Shown here: positions 7,265 to 12,218 of the stretch, in pieces
Position numbering within the stretch: position 1 is the first letter of the stretch
Layout of the letters: each line of letters begins with the position of its first letter
Source: Tieghemiomyces parasiticus
Lineage: Eukaryota > Kickxellomycota > Dimargaritomycetes > Dimargaritales > Dimargaritaceae
Assembly: GCA_027575765.1 (NCBI GenBank)
Contig: JANBPT010001218.1
Coordinates: 1-12,218, forward strand
Direction of reading: 5' to 3'
Length of the DNA: 12,218 bases
Position numbers and translations under genes: made by a program
Notes under the pieces: model-generated
Database searches by the model: none
Told to the model about the DNA's origin: nothing
Seen by the model: the letters and a program-made list of their open reading frames with translations, nothing else

Positions 7265-8120
7265 TGTCCTCTCATCTCCTTCATGCTGTGTTTTTCCCTA
7301 CTGATTTTCCTATGATGTATTCATTACTACTGCCACTTCGCATCAACTGTTGTAAGCCAAGACCGGAAGGGATATATAGTATCTATCCGCCGGCCACCTC
7401 AATAAACGAGAGCCTGCTATATCACCCTCTACTTTTATATCGTATCCCCAACCCCCGTGTATTTACTACACTACCATCCTCTTGAGCCTCCGGGCCAACG
7501 GTGAGATTCTGGAGCAGTTTCAGTGTATAAAATGTCCGGGATGGTGGTTGTGGTGGTCTAGCACCTTCCAAGACTGCAAAGCGCAAGGCCACTACTACTG
7601 CTGACTAAAAGCCGCGAGTGAAGTGCCAAGCACAAAGGCAGTTTCCCACCAGGTCCATACTGAACTTTCCGGCCCTGTTATCGCAGGGCTAAGATGTGAC
7701 TAAAGGAAAGCTACTCGGGCCACTCTCCATGCGATGTAATGGAGGGGAGGCACCCTAGAGGTGAGTCGGCTGGGCAGAGAAGCCTCATCTAAGAAATGGA
7801 CGGAATTACTGCTGCCTGCTGTAAAACAGCGTACTAATAGGCTCGACCTTCTGCCATTCTGCTAACATTCCCACTTTGTCATAGCTTCATCAATGCAAAC
7901 ACACACGCAAATGGCTAGGCTCTTTAAATGCAAAATTTGCCTCCATCGAAACGCAAATTCACGGGACACACGTCACAAATACTACACACGGGTGGCGTGA
8001 TACCCATCATCGCATGGCGCAAATTCGTTTGTAAATAATAGGAATAATTCTGGAATATGTAGGGCTTGGCTTCGTTGTGGCCCAAGGCAGCACTCTATTG
8101 GCACCATCCTTGGTTGGATT

Positions 8121-8513
8121 TCATTGGAACTTTTTATATGGATAAATCACAGCTGGTCTGGCGGTGGCATCCCCAGCGAGATCTGGGGTGACTGGGAGGG
8201 TGGGAACGGGTGTAGACGGGCGTGTCAAGGAGCCGCCCTTGAGGAGGGCGTTGACCTCGCCGCCCGTGTACCCAGATAAATGGGGTGATTTAACTACGTG
8301 AGGAAGGGATCCTAGCCATTTAAGCGGTAGCTGGGTCCACCGAGACTCCCCTATAGGGTCGGGTGAGGAAGGCATAGGCAGCACAACAGCCAATCGGCTG
8401 GTAATCAGTGACGCCCTGGTATAGCCTGTCGTATGGGTGCCTGGGGGCAAGGGACCATCACCGCAGCGCAGAATTGACCTAGTCAGCCCATAATTGCTGG
8501 CTAGTCCCTCCAC
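8121..8513 (-). CDS. Doubtful hypothetical ORF upstream of ERG10
   Basis: Not recognised. The frame is open on the minus strand for about 140 codons down to a TGA at 8121, but it has no ATG near its start (GTG at 8513; first in-frame ATG near 8373). It has a P/T-rich C-terminal third (about TRPSTPVPTLPVTPDL) and no hydrophobic segment. Codon choice lacks the strong C/G third-position preference of SHE9 and ERG10. It could be a terminal exon, a gene relic, or chance. Confidence 0.15.
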   Translation of the reverse strand: MEGLASNYGLTRSILRCGDGPLPPGTHTTGYTRASLITSRLAVVLPMPSSPDPIGESRWTQLPLKWLGSLPHVVKSPHLSGYTGGEVNALLKGGSLTRPSTPVPTLPVTPDLAGDATARPAVIYPYKKFQ

Positions 8514-8536
8514 CTTGGCTGCGAGTGGCTCGTGAT

Positions 8537-8583
8537 CAAAGGGTACTTAAGCAAGTGGCGCTTGTGGGCAAAGGGCTACTTAA
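8537..8583 (+). promoter_or_regulatory. Repeated CAAAGGG(C)TACTTAA motif upstream of ERG10
   Basis: CAAAGGGTACTTAA at 8537-8550 recurs as CAAAGGGCTACTTAA at 8569-8583, in the same orientation 32 bp apart. The pair lies about 145-190 bp before the ERG10 start, a sensible place for a transcription-factor site. The factor is not identified. Confidence 0.35.
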
Positions 8584-8727
8584 CCCCCTCCTCCCTCGCG
8601 TTTTCATGCCGCCTAGCTGTCCGTCACCTCTGCCTAGCTTATCGACTCTTCCGCTCCCCACGAGACCGCCGCCTCCCTCACAGGTCTGCACCCATTTCGA
8701 CCCCTCACGCACCTACATTTCTCCGCC

Positions 8728-10085
<1,358 letters not shown>

Positions 10086-10178
10086 ATCCTCATGATGGTG
10101 ACAACCGGTTAGTAGTATGTCGCTGGTGAGCCATGTGTTTGTGTTAGAAACGGTAGTCTAAACGGCTGGCATGGCAAC

Positions 10179-10751
10179 ATGATAATAAAAAAATTGACAT
10201 ATTGGTATTTAGACAAGCGCTTAATTACGCACGATAGCTACACCCGAAACCGCCTCGTACCCCCCCCACCACTACTTCTGTCTCTCTTTTTCGCCGACGC
10301 CGGGCAGAGGGAACTTGGAAGACCGAGGTGCAAGAGTGGGCGGCAGCACGGGAGTAGAATCGTATTAATCGCGCCATCCCCACCTGTGCGCAACATCAGC
10401 CAACTAAGAATATATGACCACCATTCGGCCGTAGTGGCAATCGCTCACTCGCTTCCCCCGCCGGGCTGGTCAGCTAACGATGATGGTACACAATGGACTG
10501 TGGCTACCAAGGGGAGTGCGGTCGATCCTCCTTCTGTCTCCGACCGCCGTGTGGTGTTGTGGGTGGAGATGGACACAAACAGTTGCAATTGTGCATCCGA
10601 CAGCACCTTTGTTGGACCGTATTCCACGCGGAAGGGCGGTGCATTAATCGGATACAGGGGGATCACAAGTTATCGTGCACCGGCTCATTGTGGGGTAACG
10701 GGTAGTCGTGTCCTGAACGGGTCCAATGCGATGCAGCTGAGGAGAGCCTGA
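10179..10751 (+). CDS. Doubtful 190-residue ORF downstream of ERG10
   Basis: Not recognised. It begins at a true ATG 93 bp after the ERG10 stop and runs 190 codons. The first 25 codons are A/T-rich and the rest is mixed. It crosses a poly-C run (10260-10267) that reads as prolines, next to a pyrimidine-rich stretch that looks more like a promoter than coding DNA. No signal peptide, membrane segment or known motif is seen, and codon use lacks the bias of the conserved genes. The length is notable but could occur by chance in 12 kb. Confidence 0.2.
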   Translation: MIIKKLTYWYLDKRLITHDSYTRNRLVPPPPLLLSLFFADAGQRELGRPRCKSGRQHGSRIVLIAPSPPVRNISQLRIYDHHSAVVAIAHSLPPPGWSANDDGTQWTVATKGSAVDPPSVSDRRVVLWVEMDTNSCNCASDSTFVGPYSTRKGGALIGYRGITSYRAPAHCGVTGSRVLNGSNAMQLRRA

Positions 10752-10946
10752 AGTAGCGGGGGGAGGATCAGAAGCCGTCGCACCAATCCCGGCGTGGGCG
10801 GTGAATTCTCCACCCCTCTTCCGTTTGTTCAGCTGAGGAACGAGTTCTGGCTATTGCGGAGAATGGGTCGACTGGAGGTGCCGTATCTACACTTTACCGC
10901 CGTTAGTAGGGCCCGCGGTCATATTTAAGCCCGCTTAACCACCCTG

Positions 10947-11345
10947 TCACTCTTGGCTGCCGTGCACCTCCATCCCCCGTATCCCATTCCGACACCAGTT
11001 TATTATTCGTCTCCCCCCCCCCTTGCCCCCTTCATAGGCTACCTCCTCAGTGTGCATTTCACTTGACCCGCTATTCACGTCCGAGCAAAACGCACCCCCC
11101 CCTCCAATTACCGATTTACAACTCGTGTCGATTGCTCCGGAATACGCGCCGCCACTGTTACATGCCCGCCACCCTGCTTCTGTCGCCCGCTTCTCTCGTA
11201 AGCTAACCCGGGAGGGTAACTGAGCCTCTTCAAGTGATACGGCTGGTAGGAAAGTGGTTCGGTGTACACAGCCCCGCAATACTCCGCTTGCTTCCAGGAC
11301 AGTATCACCCTGTGCGCCATTCTCTGCGACATCGTCATTGACCAT
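10947..11345 (-). CDS. Doubtful 132-residue ORF, minus strand
   Basis: Not recognised. From the ATG at 11345 the frame gives 132 residues, acidic at the start (MVNDDVAENGAQGD) and glycine/serine-rich later. Glycine runs come from two poly-C tracts read on the opposite strand (11013-11022 and 11095-11102). A TATAAA (11371-11376 on the minus strand) lies about 25 bp upstream of the ATG, which is short for a TATA-to-ATG distance. It has five cysteines but no recognised pattern. Low confidence that it is a gene. Confidence 0.2.
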   Translation of the reverse strand: MVNDDVAENGAQGDTVLEASGVLRGCVHRTTFLPAVSLEEAQLPSRVSLREKRATEAGWRACNSGGAYSGAIDTSCKSVIGGGGAFCSDVNSGSSEMHTEEVAYEGGKGGGRRIINWCRNGIRGMEVHGSQE

Positions 11346-11399
11346 TACCAAGCTCCAATAGCCTTTTTTTTTTATATTGCCAATCCTGGAAAGAAGCAG

Positions 11400-11874
11400 G
11401 AATAGAGCGAGTTACCACCGCTCGCACTCCAATCCTATCACCTTTGTTTCCTGGCCTTGACATCCTCCCACTTCTCCAGCTGACTGGCTATCCCGCCCCA
11501 AGTTGCCTGATAAGCGGCTGCCCCCGCCACTTCTTCCCCGCTGTTTTCCACGCCGCTCCTTTCCCTACCAGCCGCGCTCCGCCGAGTGGTGCCTTCGCTT
11601 TAGCTCACCCTCAGACCCCACATGGTTTCGAAGTAAGGTTCCATTTCGCTTCCCCGAACCGCCCCCCCCCTTTTGAAACCCCTCACCTTCGACATTTCCT
11701 CCTCCACGATTTCACCGCCTCTTCCCCCACGTTAGGCCAGCTGGCCCCTGTACCAACAAACCGCTTCCCGCTATTTCCACTTGCGCGAGTCTTCCAGACG
11801 TCGGCCGTCTTCCCGCTTCACCTGCACCGCAGCTTGCCCCCGCCTTTTCCTTTATTGAACCGCGCTCTCCAGCC
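11400..11874 (+). promoter_or_regulatory. Pyrimidine-rich promoter/leader of GAL10
   Basis: The 470 bp before the GAL10 ATG are strongly C/T-rich on the sense strand, including a nine-base C run at 11662-11670. Because stop codons are purine-rich, one frame stays open for 144 codons (11444-11878). It has no in-frame ATG and overlaps the GAL10 start, so it is not taken as a gene. No GAL4-type CGG-N11-CCG pair was identified. Confidence 0.5.
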
Positions 11875-12218
11875 ATGACCAACGCCCAAGAGACGATCCC
11901 AGTCAACGGCGCCCGACCCCTGATTCTGGTGACGGGTGGAGCCGGGTTCATCGGCTCACACACCCTCGTCGAGCTGGTGGAGAGTGGCTACGATGTCGTT
12001 GTGGTTGACAGCCTGGTCAACAGCTGCCTCGAGTCCATCCGTCGTGTGGAGACCATCGTCGGGCGCTCCATCCACTTCCACCAGCTCGACATTTGCGACC
12101 CTGAGGGACTCGACGCCCTATTCCGTCAGTACTACGAAGGGCCGGCCCCGGCCAAGGCCCGCACCTTCCCCCACGACCACGGCGCCGAGGAGCCCCTGGC
12201 CGCCCCGGCCGCCGGCCA
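11875..12218 (+). CDS. GAL10: UDP-glucose 4-epimerase, N-terminal part (cut by window edge)
   Basis: The enzyme interconverts UDP-galactose and UDP-glucose in the Leloir pathway. Only the first 114 codons are inside the window. The NAD-binding Rossmann start is clear: LILVTGGAGFIGSHTLVELV at residues 16-35, followed by the acidic strand end YDVVVVDSL (39-47; D45 expected to bind the NAD ribose). FHQLDICD (68-75) is the second nucleotide-contact strand. From residue 87 an alanine/proline/glutamate-rich segment of at least 27 residues appears, where most family members go straight to the FDAVIHFAG strand; it looks like an insertion. In many fungi Gal10 also carries a C-terminal mutarotase domain; whether this one does cannot be seen. 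The ATG at 11875 is the only one that fits, 15 residues before the first strand. Confidence 0.93.
   Translation, partial: MTNAQETIPVNGARPLILVTGGAGFIGSHTLVELVESGYDVVVVDSLVNSCLESIRRVETIVGRSIHFHQLDICDPEGLDALFRQYYEGPAPAKARTFPHDHGAEEPLAAPAAG

Larger units (their letters stand above)
6521..8120. other. Long region without a recognised gene
   Basis: This 1.6-kb stretch separates SHE9 from ERG10 and should contain the 3' end of SHE9. The only notable coding signal is a pair of minus-strand frames (6740-7264), listed separately. Between about 7490 and 8120 no open frame of note exists on either strand. A TATA-like GTATAAAAT is at 7524-7532, without an associated gene. I found no tRNA or snRNA landmarks by eye. 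Confidence 0.5.

Noticed and set aside
11444..11878. 144-codon plus-strand frame before GAL10
   Set aside because: It starts at a TTG, has no in-frame ATG, overlaps the GAL10 start codon, and is open because the leader is pyrimidine-rich.

Overview
The window is nuclear DNA of a fungus. Four conserved genes carry this. One is SHE9/MDM33, a mitochondrial inner-membrane family known only from fungi. The others are the SF3b splicing subunit RDS3/PHF5A, cytosolic acetyl-CoA acetyltransferase ERG10, and the beginning of UDP-glucose 4-epimerase GAL10. Introns are short (134-207 nt) with GTAAG donors, and CTAAC-type branch sites are visible in two of them. Conserved exons are rich in G/C at third positions, while intergenic DNA is mixed and dotted with poly-C runs. 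An early-diverging lineage such as Dimargaritomycotina or Kickxellomycotina would fit, but that is only a guess.

Layout. 1-410: no gene seen, 3' flank of RDS3. 411-1289 (-): RDS3, four exons, needing three introns to be removed; no single reading frame shows it. 1290-1847: intergenic, ending in a decayed copy of the tandem repeat. 1848-2270 (-): small predicted secreted protein made of 33-residue repeats, with its own TATA box. 2450-2726 (+): possible TATA box and short signal-peptide ORF. 2727-5203: no recognisable gene; it holds A-rich and C-rich tracts, a strong hairpin, and a weak retropepsin-like frame. 5204-6520 (+): SHE9/MDM33, intact and intronless. 6521-8727: no convincing gene, only weak minus-strand frames and a repeated motif upstream of ERG10. 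8728-10085 (+): ERG10, with a 13-nt first exon and one intron. 10086-11874: intergenic with two doubtful ORFs and a pyrimidine-rich leader. 11875 to the end (+): GAL10, cut by the window edge.

The conserved genes do unrelated housekeeping jobs (pre-mRNA splicing, mitochondrial inner-membrane shape, the first mevalonate-pathway step, galactose metabolism) and do not form a cluster. The least explained locus is the repeat-containing secreted protein, whose repeat array continues as decayed DNA past its stop codon. I see no clearly new multi-gene system. The best leads are that repeat gene, the ERG10 mini-exon with its open intron, and the strand-biased poly-C tracts.
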